From: Primulina eburnea
Lineage: Eukaryota; Streptophyta; Magnoliopsida; Lamiales; Gesneriaceae
Direction of reading: 5' to 3'
Assembly: GCF_022965805.1 (NCBI RefSeq)
Contig: NC_133103.1
Location: 51,410,386-51,474,385 of the forward strand
DNA: 64,000 nucleotides
Shown here: one piece after another, positions 13,487-25,430 of the stretch
Layout of the letters: every line of letters starts with the position of its first letter
How positions within the stretch are numbered: the stretch's first letter is position 1
Position numbers and translations under genes: made by a program
Notes under the pieces: generated by a model
The model's input: only the letters and a program-made list of their open reading frames with translations
Databases searched by the model: none
What the model was told of the DNA's origin: nothing

Positions 13487-13674
13487 TGTTAGGACTAATG
13501 GAACCGGATATCTCCATCCTGGTATGATATTGTCCACTTTGAGTTTTAAACCTCATGGTTTTGCTTTTGGAACCACCCAAAAGGCCTCATACAAATGGAG
13601 ATATCCTTCCATCTTTATAAACCCATGAACTTTCTCTAGATCTTCCGACGTGGGACTTTGGTTGCATCCCAACA
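13487..13674. mobile_element. 188-bp solo LTR or TRIM-like element with 5-bp target duplication
   Basis: The element starts TGTTAGGACT and ends GCATCCCAACA, the TG...CA form of an LTR. It is flanked on both sides by GTTTG (13482-13486 and 13675-13679). Inside, GGATATCTCCAT and ATGGAGATATCC form an inverted repeat. It contains no coding sequence. It lies just downstream of BET1 and may fall in its 3' UTR. Confidence 0.75.
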
Positions 13675-14007
13675 GTTTGTAAACATACAATTAGGTTGCT
13701 GCATTCATCTTAAGACGTCGAAAGTTTACTGCCAAAGTCCATGTATGGTGTATCTATCCTGTGTTTGAATTCAAGATTGGAGAAAAGTAAGTTTTAAAAT
13801 ATAATTAAACTAAGTGAGGTGTATTCAATGATTTTTTTTAAATGATAGATTTTCGTAGATTTGGTATATTTTTATGGACTTTTATAGAATCGCACAAATT
13901 TGTAAACATAATACTTTCATGGACTTTTGTAGACATTTGCAAATTTTTTTATTAATGATATTCAAATGTTTTGATTAATTATTTACCTATATTGATATAA
14001 AAAATTG

Positions 14008-14049
<42 letters not shown>
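14008..14049. repeat. (TA)n microsatellite
   Basis: About 40 bases of nearly pure TA repeats with one C interruption. It directly abuts a truncated copy of the window's MITE family. Confidence 0.9.
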
Positions 14050-14067
14050 GACAAATATTGTTTTTTA

Positions 14068-14152
14068 TGTTAAGAATATTTTTTTTATTGTGAATATCGA
14101 TAGGGATGACTCATCTACATATAAATATTCGTGAAACCGTTTCACAAAAAAC
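14068..14152 (+). repeat. Truncated copy of the GTGAGAC MITE family
   Basis: This is the right half of the family unit: TTTTTATTGTGAATATCGATAG, then CGTGAAACCGTTTCAC. The left end is missing, and the TA tract begins where it should be. Confidence 0.7.
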
Positions 14153-14699
14153 TTGCTCTATAAGTCGAAGGTCTTTCCACTATGCTCAACCATAAATCAT
14201 ATTTTAGAAGAACAAAATTAATGGCCCTAATTTGGGTCGCCAGTAGATTAACAAGATAATTATTATATACCCCTCTTGGTTTATTTAACTTAATCTATTA
14301 TTATTTTGACCTCGGACTTAGCACTTGGTCTTTCTTAATAATAAACCAAGACAAAGTCGTCTTATATGAAAGAAATAACTAGGAAATATATACATTCTTT
14401 ACATTTTTTTTTTTTTTGAAAAATTATAGGATTTTTATATTAGTGGTACTTGTCCTTATTGTCGAGGACGATCCAAATTCGATGTTTAAATAATTAAAAG
14501 ATTTTTGTTGCATCTATCCTTTCGTATCTTTTGATAATTTGATACAATGAAAGATGCTCAAGGTTTTTTTATGAATATTATTAGAATCAAAGTCATTTGT
14601 TTGGTTTGAATAGTTTGCAAGAGCAATTGTATGGAAAATGTTGTCGTTGTTATTGTGTGTATCTGTCGAAATAGATAATGTATCGATCAAAACATAGTA

Positions 14700-15180
14700 G
14701 TTAGATTGTACTGTTATTAATTATAACTTTTATTAAAATATTAAACGTCCGATACTACAATTAGTATCAGAGTTAATTTTACATTTTCGATTTGTAGTAT
14801 CAGAGTTAATTTTACATTTTCGATTTTCATAGATTGTTAGGAGGGAGATTGTTATGGTACAGTAGTTGTCTAAACTAAGGCGAGATTTTAGGTCTTGAAC
14901 TTAAGATTCTTTCCAACTTAGGGAAGACTTGTCACTTAGTTAACAAAGCTAGAATAATGTGTTGATTGTATTGTAATCAACTACAATTTTTGTTAGAACA
15001 GTAAACATCCGATCTTATAATTGGTATTAGAGTTAATGTTACATTTTTTTTCATGGATTTTCAAGAGAAAAATTGTTGTGATACAATAATTAACTAAGCT
15101 AAGGCGAGATTTTAGGTCTTGAACTTAAGATCTCTTCCAACTTTGGGAAGTGTTGCCACTAGGTTAACAAAACTATAGTA
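14700..15180. repeat. Diverged tandem duplication (about 245-bp unit)
   Basis: The segments at about 14700-14955 and 14960-15180 are homologous. Both hold a TTAT(A/T)ATTAGTATCAGAGTTAA-like stretch and GGCGAGATTTTAGGTCTTGAACTTAAGAT (split here over two matches of under 20 bases). Within the first unit a 32-bp piece (TAGTATCAGAGTTAATTTTA and on) is itself repeated at about 14761 and 14798. No ORF. The origin is unknown, possibly LTR debris. Confidence 0.65.
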
Positions 15181-15904
15181 ACGACTAAATGTTTAGACTG
15201 CTGTATAATTTACAAGTTTTGAGTTATTTGATTATCATCAATTATAATTTTGATAAAACGAGTTCTTATAGGTAATTATTTAATGGTAACAATTCTATAT
15301 AGAATAAATTACAAAATATTATCCAATTTAGCATAATTTTCTTTTAAAAAGCTTATTCTATACTTTGATAAAAGTGCAACTTTTCTAATTTTATTCAATA
15401 TAAATTATGGTAAATTTGTAGATTTGCTTTAAAAATTACTCCACTACTTGAGGTACCACGTTGCTCTCCTGAGTCCTGATTCAAGGCACACTAGCCTTTA
15501 TTTTTATTTTTTTTTTAAAAAAAATAGAGTATAATAAATATTATTATTATTTACAAAGTTGGATTCCAAATCTTCCCAATTTTCACAATAGAATCACCCT
15601 TTTCAAGTTTGTAATTTAATTATCATATGGTCAAATATGTATCCCTTTATTACTTTTTTTTTCCTTAAAAAATAAACACTTAAGAATCTTGAAATAGAAC
15701 GGAAAGAATAATGTCATTTTGTGATATCGTGGCTAATTTTTGGTCACTAATTCGAAATATTTGTTCCTTTTTCACTAACATTTTTTTTAAAAAAAAATAT
15801 TAAATTCAGTCAAAAGAATAATGTCGCCTTAGATCATTTATATTTTGACCATTAGCTGAAATACCTTATTCTTTGCCAAATAATATAAATTCTATTGATA
15901 GAGT
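15181..15904. other. AT-rich spacer
   Basis: Homopolymer-rich AT sequence with no ORF, no recognised repeat ends and no RNA gene that I can see. Confidence 0.5.
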
Positions 15905-16079
15905 GAGTTTCATGTGAGACCGTCTCACTGATTCTAATCTGTGAGACGGACCAACCACACCTATATTCACAATAAAAAGTAATACTCTTAGCATAAAAAT
16001 AATATTTTTTTATAGATGACCCAAATAAGATATCCGTCTCACAAATACGACCCGTGAGACCGTCTCACACAAGCTTTTG
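15905..16079 (-). mobile_element. GTGAGAC-family MITE, reverse orientation
   Basis: Begins CATGTGAGACCGTCTCACTG and ends CCCGTGAGACCGTCTCACAC. It keeps the internal family blocks CACAATAAAAAGTAATACTC and GACCCAAATAAGATATCCGT in reverse orientation. It is about 175 bp long and non-coding. Confidence 0.8.
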
Positions 16080-16281
16080 CCCTATTGATGATAGCGTGGC
16101 GTAATTTCAGCCATATTTTTTGAATTTTATTCGTCAACAAAAAATTGTACATCTACCTTCTTTTTTTTTCCTTTTGAGTCGGGGAGAGTTTGTTGTAACT
16201 AAATGTCGAATTCGATATCTCGAAATCAATATATATCTCCTTTCATATCAATTTTTTCTAAAAGAAAGATTTCATTACAAG

Positions 16282-16446
16282 GCAAAAAATTGTGTGAGAT
16301 GGTCTCACGGGGTCGTATTTTGTGAGACGGATATCTTATTTGGGTCATAAATGAAACATATTATTTTTTATGCTAAGTGTATTAATTTTTATTGTGAATA
16401 TCGATAGGGTTGACCCATCTCACGAGATCGTTTCACAATAAACTTA
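16282..16446 (+). mobile_element. GTGAGAC-family MITE, forward orientation
   Basis: Starts TTGTGTGAGATGGTCTCACG and ends near CACGAGATCGTTTCACAATA, with the internal TTATTTGGGTCAT and TATTGTGAATATCGATAGGG blocks. It faces the copy 200 bp to its left, so the two form a large inverted repeat. Confidence 0.8.
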
Positions 16447-17701
16447 TCTACGTACAATACAAATTAATCATGTGCCAAGAACCAGATTTGAACCGGAATA
16501 AGTGACATAAAATTTCTTATACTGAGAATTTAGTAAGCTGATACAATAAAATATCTCGATTTAAAAGATTGTATTTTTTAGCAAAAACAAAAAAAAAGTA
16601 TTTTAAATACGATAAATATGCCATAGGATATAATAAACAAATTCAAAGCATGTAATTACTCACTCATAAAATAATAAATCTTCAAAAAAAAAAAAAACAT
16701 AGCGTACGAAGAGACGTGTTAGATGTGGTAAAAATATATTTATTTAATTTTAATTATTTTTTTACGAGCATAATATTACAAGAAAAAAAAATTGAGACGT
16801 TTTATTAGAGATGTAAATAAATCGAGTCACTCAAAAAATATTCAATTTGTATATGAAAAGTATCAAATTCGAACTGAACTCGAATACGTTTGAACATTTT
16901 TTAAGCTGAACTCAAACCAAAATTATATTGTTCGATATTTCACGAGTAGTTCAAAACTTTAATATTTTATCAATATAATTATATATTTTGAATTTTTCAA
17001 GTATTTATTTATTGTTTACATGCCCAATTGACTTCCCACAAAGAAGAAAGAGCACATTCCTCCGACATGAACCACATGCCTCTCACATGCAAATAAATAA
17101 ACAAAAATACACTCCTAAAATGTCAACAATATGACAGCCTTTTTGCCATAAACAAACACCTAGTTGCTTGAAAATTGGTTATGTAGCTCACTCCATTTAC
17201 ATGAACAAGAACGAACTTGAGCTGAATCGAATTTCCGGGGCAATCAAACAAAGTAACGTCGACTTGAATTCAAAACAAAAATATTTGGAACAAGACAGAT
17301 TTAACTCAAATTTGATGATCTACTGCCAAATAAAATATGAGTCAGAGTGAGCTTTAGAACACCAGATGTGTACCTTCATTCCTCCAAAACACCTACTAAT
17401 TAGCAAGTTCCACATGATCTTATTTGTCATAAGAAATAACTGATAACCAAGAATGTAAAATTCCTCATAGGATGTGAAACGAAAGATGATGGATTTGGTT
17501 ATGGTAATCATATATGTAACATCTATTCGAATTAGGAGTTCTCCCGGCAAAAAGCGAACCCAAGAATCCAGTTAGTAGGAGATACATTGACATATTTTCA
17601 GGGCCGAAACATCCCTTTTTCGAAAAATTATAAGAAATTTGAATTTTTTTTCATTTGAGGCGTTTTCGCTACTCTCCAGATCAAATCATTGCTCCCCAAG
17701 A
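16447..17701. other. AT-rich spacer and 3' side of the ethylene receptor gene
   Basis: No gene. At about 16806-17000 a degraded fragment (GAGATGTAAATAAATCGAGTC and CGAACTGAACTCGAATACG) resembles the left part of the element at 25431-25944. From about 17040 the sequence is less AT-rich; 17500-17701 is probably the receptor's 3' UTR, read on the minus strand. Confidence 0.5.
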
Positions 17702-20448
17702 TTACATCAATCTATTTGACTGCAGGAGTATATGCCTAATTTCTCTAGCTATCCCTTGTAAAGAACCTGGTTTTTGGATCACTCCATTCATCCCGATTTG
17801 CATGCACCTGTCCCTCGAATCGTCGTCATCGCTTGCCGTTAATGCAACAATCAACGGGCAGCTACTGCTCCGAAATTTCCGTATCCTTGTGGCGACTTCA
17901 AAGCCATCCAAATCTGGCATGTGAAGATCAAGAACGATAATTCGGAATGAAGACAAGGTAGGACCAAGGGCGGTAAGGCACTCGTATCCGGATGAGACAG
18001 CAGAGACGTTGCATCCCAATTTCTCGAGTAACTTCTTTGTCACAGCACGGTTGACATCATCGGCATCTGCTAAAAGGATTTTGAGCCCTTTAAAGAGTGA
18101 GTTTGAATGCAAGGGTTCCGACAATTCCCCATGTTCTGATAACAGTGGTGGCCGGGTTTGAAAACGCAGAACAAGAGCCATGCTTTGATCGAACCCCTCT
18201 GGATTTGTTATCGTCCATATGTCTCCTTGCATTAGCTGCACATAAGAAAAAAAGCCGAAGTTTTGTTGAGCAAATCACGTTGCATAAAGACAATGCAATA
18301 TATCTTTAAAAACACTGTGACTTGTCGATGAACTTGTGTGAGAAACAATCAAGATCAAACTTTACCTAATGAAACCAGGAATGCATTCAAATGCTTCCAT
18401 GAGATGAGATAAATAATCGATCGTTCTAGCAATAGGACAAATAGAAGAGCCGAAAATTTTTTTACTTTGTCAACTTTAAACCTAGAATGCATCCAAATGC
18501 CAGCATGAGCAAAATATCAACTTCTAGCAAAACAAGAACACCCCCCACACCTGACCATGAATAATGCAGTTGATAATCATACAGATGAATTGAAAGAAGT
18601 TAGATATTAACAACCAAAAGTCACGCGTTCAAGGAGTTTTATCAAGAAGCTAGTGTTATGGCATCAGTGATGAGTCAAATTCTAATGGTTGTATACCTGC
18701 ACTAATTTTCGGCAAGCACTAAAGCTCAAACTTTCCTCAACCCCTCCAAAGTATCTTCGGACACCATACGGGTCCGTGAGACATCTGTCTTCTGCCGGAG
18801 AAACAATGTGGCATATCCCAACTTCAAGCCTGACAAACACGCACCCATCAGATAAGTTTGTCCTTCGAAGGCCCCATTTTTGTTCATTCCATCCTTGACT
18901 TCCGGTTGTCAAGCATACTCGGATCATAAGACACCCTCCTCCTTTGTTTCCATTCAACAAATTCCCAACCATATGTAGAATAACCTGAAATACTCGTCTT
19001 TCATCGCCCATCAAATGATTGGGTAAGGACTTATCGACCTCTATCACAAAATCAGATCCTCTATAAACACAGAGACACTTGCAAAGACATGCAGCTTCTT
19101 TTATCATAGAATGTAGCCGAAAAGGACTAATTTCTAAAGGGAACCTTCCACTATCATTAGTTGAAGTTTCCATTACATCGGTTATTAAGGTTGAAAGAAC
19201 ATTGCTGGTCTTAACCATAGCATCGACCAGAAGTTTTTGCTCATTTGATAAATTTTCATCCTGTAAAACGGAGAGCAAACCAAGAATTGAGTGCATGGGT
19301 CTTCTCAAACCGTTACTCATTACCATTTGAAATGCATTTCGAGCTTGGCTCGCCATTAGTGCATCCTGTTTTGCTTGTTGCAGTGCTCGATTTTGTTCCA
19401 CTAATTTTTCTCGCATAAGTTGAGATTCTTCCAGAATTGCAGCATGTGAGAGAGCCACGGCAACCTGATCAGCAACCACCTCCACTATCTCTAGTTCCTG
19501 GTTGCTCCAAGATCTACCAGGTTCATCTGGAAGAACCAAAACAAGAATCGCATAGCAGGCTGGAACCATCTCTGGCGTACCACCTTTGAAATTTGAAACC
19601 CTTAGCATTGGCATCCGAATTGCAGCCACAGCTCCAGGCTCACCGGTCCGTCCTCTGCTTGCAACAGCAAGAGCAGACTCAGGATCAAGAATCTTAACCC
19701 TATCGCTTCCCTTAATCTCCCTGACGTCAGGATTACTGGTCGGAATAGGTGAGTAAGTGTTAGATGAGTTCCGGCCTTCAAGTTCATGAGTTAGATTCAT
19801 TTCAGTCCGCCCTGTATTTGGCATCCAAACGGCACAATTCTGCAAATCCAGTGTCTTAGATAACTCAACCAAAGTTGAGTACAATATAGTATGCCGATCA
19901 AGAGACTTCCGAATCTCTTGAGTCAGCATCCGAACATGCCAACCAGCTTCTTTCTGTTTCTTTATAATGCCAACCTCACGATCAAGATCCCAAGTTTTCT
20001 TCCACAGCATAAACTCTCTCACCTTCACTTTGAGCAACAAGGGAAGAAGGGTGATAAGGGTTATTGCCGTGGCGAACGAAACTAATGCCGTTAAAAATTT
20101 GAAAATGGTGAGAGCAAGCATTAGCTGAAAAGTGTGAGGACCATAAGTCCAGCCATTTAGCAAATGAGTCATACCACAGAGAACTATAAACAAGATGAAC
20201 TGAAAAAGCACCCATTTAAATGGAACGTTGGAACAGCTGACAAAGTAAAGAAGCTCAATAGGGATCGAAAAGTAGGCCACTGCAATCAAGAAGTCACTAA
20301 CTCTTTGGCATTCAAGTATATTCTCAATGCTCCAAAATCCCTCATCATCACAACTACAACGGGGAAACTCATTATCAGATGCGGATACCGAAACAAAGAA
20401 TGATAAAATCAACATCACAGATGCTAATGTCTTTAACATTGCATCCAT
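17702..20448 (-). CDS. EIN4: Subfamily-II ethylene receptor, EIN4-like, with receiver domain
   Basis: Two coding exons, 20448-18697 and 18235-17702, joined in phase 0 (CAG|GTATAC ... TGCAG|CTAATG), encode 761 aa. A signal-like hydrophobic segment (about 5-23) precedes CSC (31-33, the usual disulfide cysteines) and three ethylene-binding transmembrane helices. The copper ligands are C91 and H95 in the LCGMTHLLN motif. A GAF domain (about 170-330), a coiled linker and a degenerate kinase region (about 360-590) follow, then a receiver domain (about 634-755) with Asp687 (VLDLHMPD) and Lys739 (IQKP). Known role: an ER-membrane negative regulator that signals with CTR1. Odd points: the H-box reads VMSNGLRRPMH, with Asn379 where the His normally sits. 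The receiver acidic pair reads ADADDVN, with Ala642 at one acidic position. ETR2-type naming is also possible, since both classes can carry a receiver. Confidence 0.94.
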
Positions 20449-21260
20449 CGCACCGATTCATCAATCCATCAGTTTCTGTTGTCAATAAACTCGGTCACTT
20501 TCCAATGCAGCATAATATACAGATGAAAAGTCAATATTTTCTATCACAACCTCCAGTTTGGATGATATTCAATCAAATCAAAGCCCAGAAAACAATTAGA
20601 ATCATTGAAATTGCAACCCATTGGGAATGTAAAGTAACACTCGTATAGACACTAACCAGTATCAACACAAGAACTCACGCACCAACCAGTCAAAAATTAA
20701 CAAAGATTCAAATTTCTATTAACATCCGATCAGAAACCCAGAACCCAACCAAAAAACCCATGAAATAAAATCCCCAAAAATGATACAATCCGACAAATAA
20801 TCACACCCAGGCTTCATCGTATCCTCCACCAAACCATGGATACAACAGCCACAAAAAAAAAAAATCCAGTCTTTACTCCCTTCTACGGCACATCAACATT
20901 AGAGATCACTCATAATCCGCAAGATAAGCATTTTTCCCTGCTACTGGATCTCATAACACACAAATCTTCTCCGTTTCTCGCGGTACTCTTACCTTTCCCT
21001 TCTTTATTCCCCCTCCTAACTTTCACCTATTCGTACAAGAAAAAGGTTGGAAGCAGAATTTCTCCGATGTAAAGTCCAGACAAAGAAAGAGTGAGGCTAT
21101 ACATATAACTACTATATATTCTATTCACGCGTAGAGATTCGGAATCGCCGCTGTGTTCAACACTAAAGGAAAGAAGATGAAATCAAAGTAGGGAAGAAGA
21201 GAGAGAAACGGAAATGCTTTAGAGAGAGAAAGTGGGTAGGGTGGAGGAAATCTATAGGTG
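20449..21260 (-). promoter_or_regulatory. Leader and promoter region of the ethylene receptor gene
   Basis: Read on the minus strand, 21245-21160 is rich in TTTCTCTCTC, typical of a plant core promoter or 5' UTR. A TATATAG-like element lies near 21105-21120. The distance to the ATG (over 600 bp) suggests a long leader, possibly with an intron, but I could not fix splice sites. Short ORFs here are not supported as genes. Confidence 0.4.
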
Positions 21261-21521
21261 GGTTTACATGAAGAGAACTTAGACGCAATTCTAATTCTGC
21301 TTTCGTCAAAAATATAATCAAACTTCCGCCCCCACCAAAATTCTTATTATAATATTGCTATTTATTGTATTCATATTTTATTTTGAGTGGGTCTCACGGA
21401 TCATAATCTATAAGACGTGTAAAATTTATTGAATGGAATTTTTTTTTTAGAAAATATTAATATCTTAATAAAAAAGTGTTAAATAATTGTCATTTAGATC
21501 AATTCTGCGGAAAAATCGAAG

Positions 21522-21704
21522 GCAAAAACTTGTGTGAGATGATATTATTGGTCATATTTTATGAGACGAATCTCTTATTTGGGTCATCAAAGAAAAAATA
21601 TTACTTTTTATGCTAAGAGTATTACTTTTTATTGTTAATATCGGTATGGTTGACTCGTCTCACAGATAAAAATTCGTGAGACCGTCTCACAAAAAATTTA
21701 CTCA
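21522..21704 (+). mobile_element. GTGAGAC-family MITE, forward orientation
   Basis: GGCAAAAACTTGTGTGAGAT at the left and CGTGAGACCGTCTCACAAAA at the right, with the standard internal blocks (TTATTTGGGTCATC, ATTACTTTTTATTGTTAATA). A further fragment of the left end (GTGGGTCTCACGGATC) lies at about 21387-21420. Confidence 0.8.
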
Positions 21705-22320
21705 AAATTGAATTAGGAAGTTCGGATTTGTAAAAATTTACTTAAATCATTTATAGATCGTGAGACGTGATTATTAATAATTTATTATATAAAAATTATA
21801 AATCAATATATATTTATAAATTTGATCATTTATAAAATTTGAAACATATATATCAGAAAAAAAATTATAGCCGATTAATATTTCATCATTTGCACACTTA
21901 ACTCTATTTAAAAAAAAAAAATTAATCAGATATAAAATCAACTTGGCAGTACACGAATTTAAATAATATTAACTGGCGGTAGGATTTCGTAAATAAAATC
22001 ATACCTATCGCAATAGGGGTGTAATCCTATTTTATAAAATTAATCATCTAAACTTATAAGCTAGCTTTTAGATATTTTCAGATCATTTTTAATTAGTATA
22101 ATAATTTATTTAAAAAAAATTATACATATATTTGACCGAAAAATAGCATTGAATATATATTTAAATATTTCTGTAATTCAGTTGATTTATATAATGAAAT
22201 AATTAATAATAATTGGAAGAGAAAAAAATGATTATTTGACAATATAAAAAGTTCAGATGGATTCCTGCAACAACAAAAATTAATATGAATATTAATAGAT
22301 AAAATCACACAATACATAAT
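21705..22320. other. AT-rich spacer
   Basis: Very AT-rich and without ORFs, RNA genes or element ends that I can support. Confidence 0.5.
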
Positions 22321-22502
22321 GAGTATATCTCTTATGAGAGGGTCTTACGACTCTTTATCTGTGAGACGAGTTAACCCTATCGATATTCACAACAAAAAGT
22401 AATACTCTTAGCATAAAAAGTAATACATTTTCATAGATGACCAAAATAAGAGATCCGTCTCACAAAATACGACTCATGAGACCGTCTCACACAAGTTTTT
22501 GT
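22321..22502 (-). mobile_element. GTGAGAC-family MITE, reverse orientation
   Basis: Left end TATGAGAGGGTCTTACGACT (diverged), right end CATGAGACCGTCTCACACAA. Internal CACAACAAAAAGTAATACTC and AATAAGAGATCCGTCTCAC are present in reverse orientation. Confidence 0.8.
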
Positions 22503-22663
22503 CATACATAATTATTGGTTGGATTTAAATAGCAAAAAACCCAAAAAAATAATACTACTTGTCACGCTTTCCAAAAGAAGGAGAAGTTGGTGAAAAATTC
22601 CCAATCAAAACATTTTTTTGGGTTCACTTCCTACCCACAAAAATGTGATACTATGTCATACAA

Positions 22664-22730
22664 AATGTGGTACACTTCATGTGGAAATGTGGTACACTTT
22701 ATGTGGAAATGTGGTACTAAAAAAGTACCC
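22664..22730. repeat. 22-bp tandem repeat, about 2.5 units
   Basis: Units AATGTGGTACACTT(C/T)ATGTGGA at 22664-22685 and 22686-22707, followed by a partial AATGTGGTAC. An earlier diverged unit (AATGTGATACTATG) lies at about 22642. Non-coding. Confidence 0.8.
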
Positions 22731-23279
22731 AGGGACTGAACACAAAAAAAAAATCGACGGTTGGGGACTGGAGGCCAATTTTCCGAAAGATGTGTCGCAT
22801 TTCATGTAATTTTTTAAAAGGCGCAGTTCATAATATAATATAATATTATATATTATTATGAACAAAAGGATAAATTTATCCTCATACACTTTTGAAAATC
22901 GAATCAACCAAAGAAAAAGAAAGGGTAAAATCATGAAAACAAAGTCGGTACATTTACAGTGAATTCCGACTGATGAAAATAACATTTATATTTAGTTTGG
23001 TATACCGAATCGATTAATTTGATGAATTTTAAAATAGTTTTTTTTTTTTATTGTTCTTTGGTTCAGTTATTTTCTCAAAAAAGCCAACGGAATATTCAAA
23101 CAAAATAAATATCCGAACCCTGGTCGATTCTATTTTTCCATGTTTTATGCTGAATTTATATTATTTCAGTCCCGTCGATCCGAAAAAAATACTAAGCGAC
23201 GGATAGATATGAGAGCAGCACTTGTTTGGATGTCAACGGGTTGGATGATCAAACTCATGAGTTTGAAAATGAGCATGAC

Positions 23280-23610
23280 TTACTGCAAGCGTTTTACCAA
23301 AAGCTGTATCTAATAATAATAATACAACTGAAATATTTTAAACGTACGACAGCTCAAACATCACGGTTCGATCGTTATACCAAGCAGGGACGATTATTGT
23401 CTTCGAAATTCTCTCTTCCAATAATTGCAATCAATGAGAATCGAACATATGATCCTGACTCTGATATCAATTATAGGATCGAGCGCTTGCTGATTTACCA
23501 AAAGCTATATAGCTGGTGGTAATGGCGCAACTCAAATCTTTTAAACTGTACAACATCTCAAATACCACAGTTCGATCGTTCTATCAAGCAAAGAGAATTA
23601 TTACACCCAA
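23280..23610. repeat. Tandem duplication with about 205-bp period
   Basis: TTTACCAAAAGCT(G/A)TAT occurs at about 23293 and 23496. CA(C/A)GGTTCGATCGTT-type sequence followed by AAGCA(G/A)(G/A)GA occurs at about 23360 and 23568. A 98-codon ORF spans part of it, but it shows no protein-like features. Probably debris of a repeat element. Confidence 0.6.
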
Positions 23611-24035
23611 CATTTCCTGTTAGAATTAAGATCGGTCTTGCTTTTTCTTTTTGTCGTGTTATCTTCACAACATAGACCAGCATTACCCACTAAGAAGGTC
23701 CTCCAAGCGCATTTAATCCAACTGTTTGGGTCATCTAATTTACTCATGAAAATTTGATTGTAACGCAATAAATTGGTTTTTTGTTTTTTTGTTTTTTTGT
23801 TTTTTGCGTTTTAATTTTTTAAATCAGAAGAATGTCATTACACTAAACATTGTCGAGGTTCATGTCATTATTCAGACCGGAATAAAAAAAAAAGTAAATG
23901 GCAATAATAATAATAATTTATTCTCCTAAAATCAAAATTTGTCCAATTCAAGAAAAAAAATCTATATAAACCAACTTACAAGATGATTATTGGAATTTTC
24001 TCCAATCCTATGTATATAAATTAGACTATTTAATT

Positions 24036-24220
24036 GACAAAAATTTGTGTGAGACGGTCTCACGGGTCGTATTTTGTGAGACATATATCTTATTTAGATC
24101 ATCTACGAAAAAATATTACTTTTTATGCTAAGAGTATAACTTTTTATTATGACTATCGGTATGGTTGACCCGTCTCACAGATAAAAATTCGTGAGACCTT
24201 CTTACAAGATACATGCTCTT
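24036..24220 (+). mobile_element. GTGAGAC-family MITE, forward orientation
   Basis: AAATTTGTGTGAGACGGTCT at the left with an intact palindromic terminus (GTGAGACGGTCTCAC); the right end is diverged (CGTGAGACCTTCTTACAAGA). Standard internal blocks are present. Confidence 0.82.
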
Positions 24221-24972
24221 GGGTAGGTTGATTGAGTTTAAAATTCAAAAGGGATTAATTGCGCTTGAATTTTAAGTTACCTATTTTTTTAATAATGGGT
24301 GGAGTCCTTACTTGGCCTACATACTTTTTAAATCTTGGAATTGAAGTTGAATGGATTTTTTAAGTATAATTATGTCCTAATGCATCATTAGTGACAGCAT
24401 TAGAATTGTTTTTTTTCCCCACTAATTAAGGACTAATTTGGACGTATTAAGAAAACATGTGAATTGATCTATTCAACAAATGCAACTTGACAACCGATAA
24501 GAATATTTTATTTTATAAAAAAAATTAAACCAAATATAAAAACTACTTGAAAACTCGTGAAGAAATTAATTTAATTTGAGTCTTGATTAGTTTTTAATTA
24601 CCCTTTGATTATTATTTTAAGCTTGATTTACTTTCTATAATTTCCATTTTTTTAAATGTAAGATTGGATTGTGTATTAAGGTTTCACCCCTCAATACTCG
24701 CATGGTTTTAGAGTCAACAAATTAATTGTTGGTTGTAAAGATTTGAGACATTTCTGCAAAACTTTTTATTCAATTAGTTATATATGTTTTTACTTTGTCA
24801 AATTTTTTTTATCTTAATTAATAAATTTATGTTTGAGTGTTTTCTAGATGATTATAAAACACGATGATTATTTATAAAAAAATATAGCTTGTGATAATGA
24901 TGATACTAACCGTCTAACAGCTAGCTCAGTGTCACGTATCGTCGTCACCTTAAAATCAAAATTATATATATA

Positions 24973-25004
<32 letters not shown>

Positions 25005-25430
25005 TTCTCAAGATATAAATTTGTGTAATATCCATATTATTTAAAGTATATGCTAGTGTTGTCTCAGATTTCTAAGAGATCATTTTTATCATTTTTTTAC
25101 AGTCGGTTCTATCTCAAAAGAGACAGTATTACTCGTTGAGATACGTCGTTAGTATTTTACGGCCCACATAACCAATCAAATCAAGTTGTGTAACGTCAGC
25201 AATTTGACGCGTGAGAATTTTCTAAAAGTCACTTATCTCAATACTACTGTCGTCATGCACGCTTAAGCTAACAAATTTTTTTTTTTAGAAAAATTAATAA
25301 ACCATTTTAATATAAAAAACCTATTTAAATAAATATCTCATTAGTTATTACAATATCTTATAAAAACTAATTAACATGCACATAATGTGTGAGTAAGATT
25401 AGTAGATCACAAATACTAATCACATTTGTA
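24221..25430. other. AT-rich spacer with a (TA)n tract
   Basis: No gene seen. A TA microsatellite occupies about 24963-25004. The stretch 25050-25260 is less AT-rich but has no ORF or recognised repeat. Confidence 0.5.

Noticed and set aside
13305..13628. 107-codon ORF downstream of BET1
   Set aside because: Half of it runs through the 188-bp solo LTR, and the rest is 3' flank; no domain is visible.
23226..23522. 98-codon ORF
   Set aside because: It reads across a tandem duplicated repeat, and its composition follows the DNA repeat rather than a protein.
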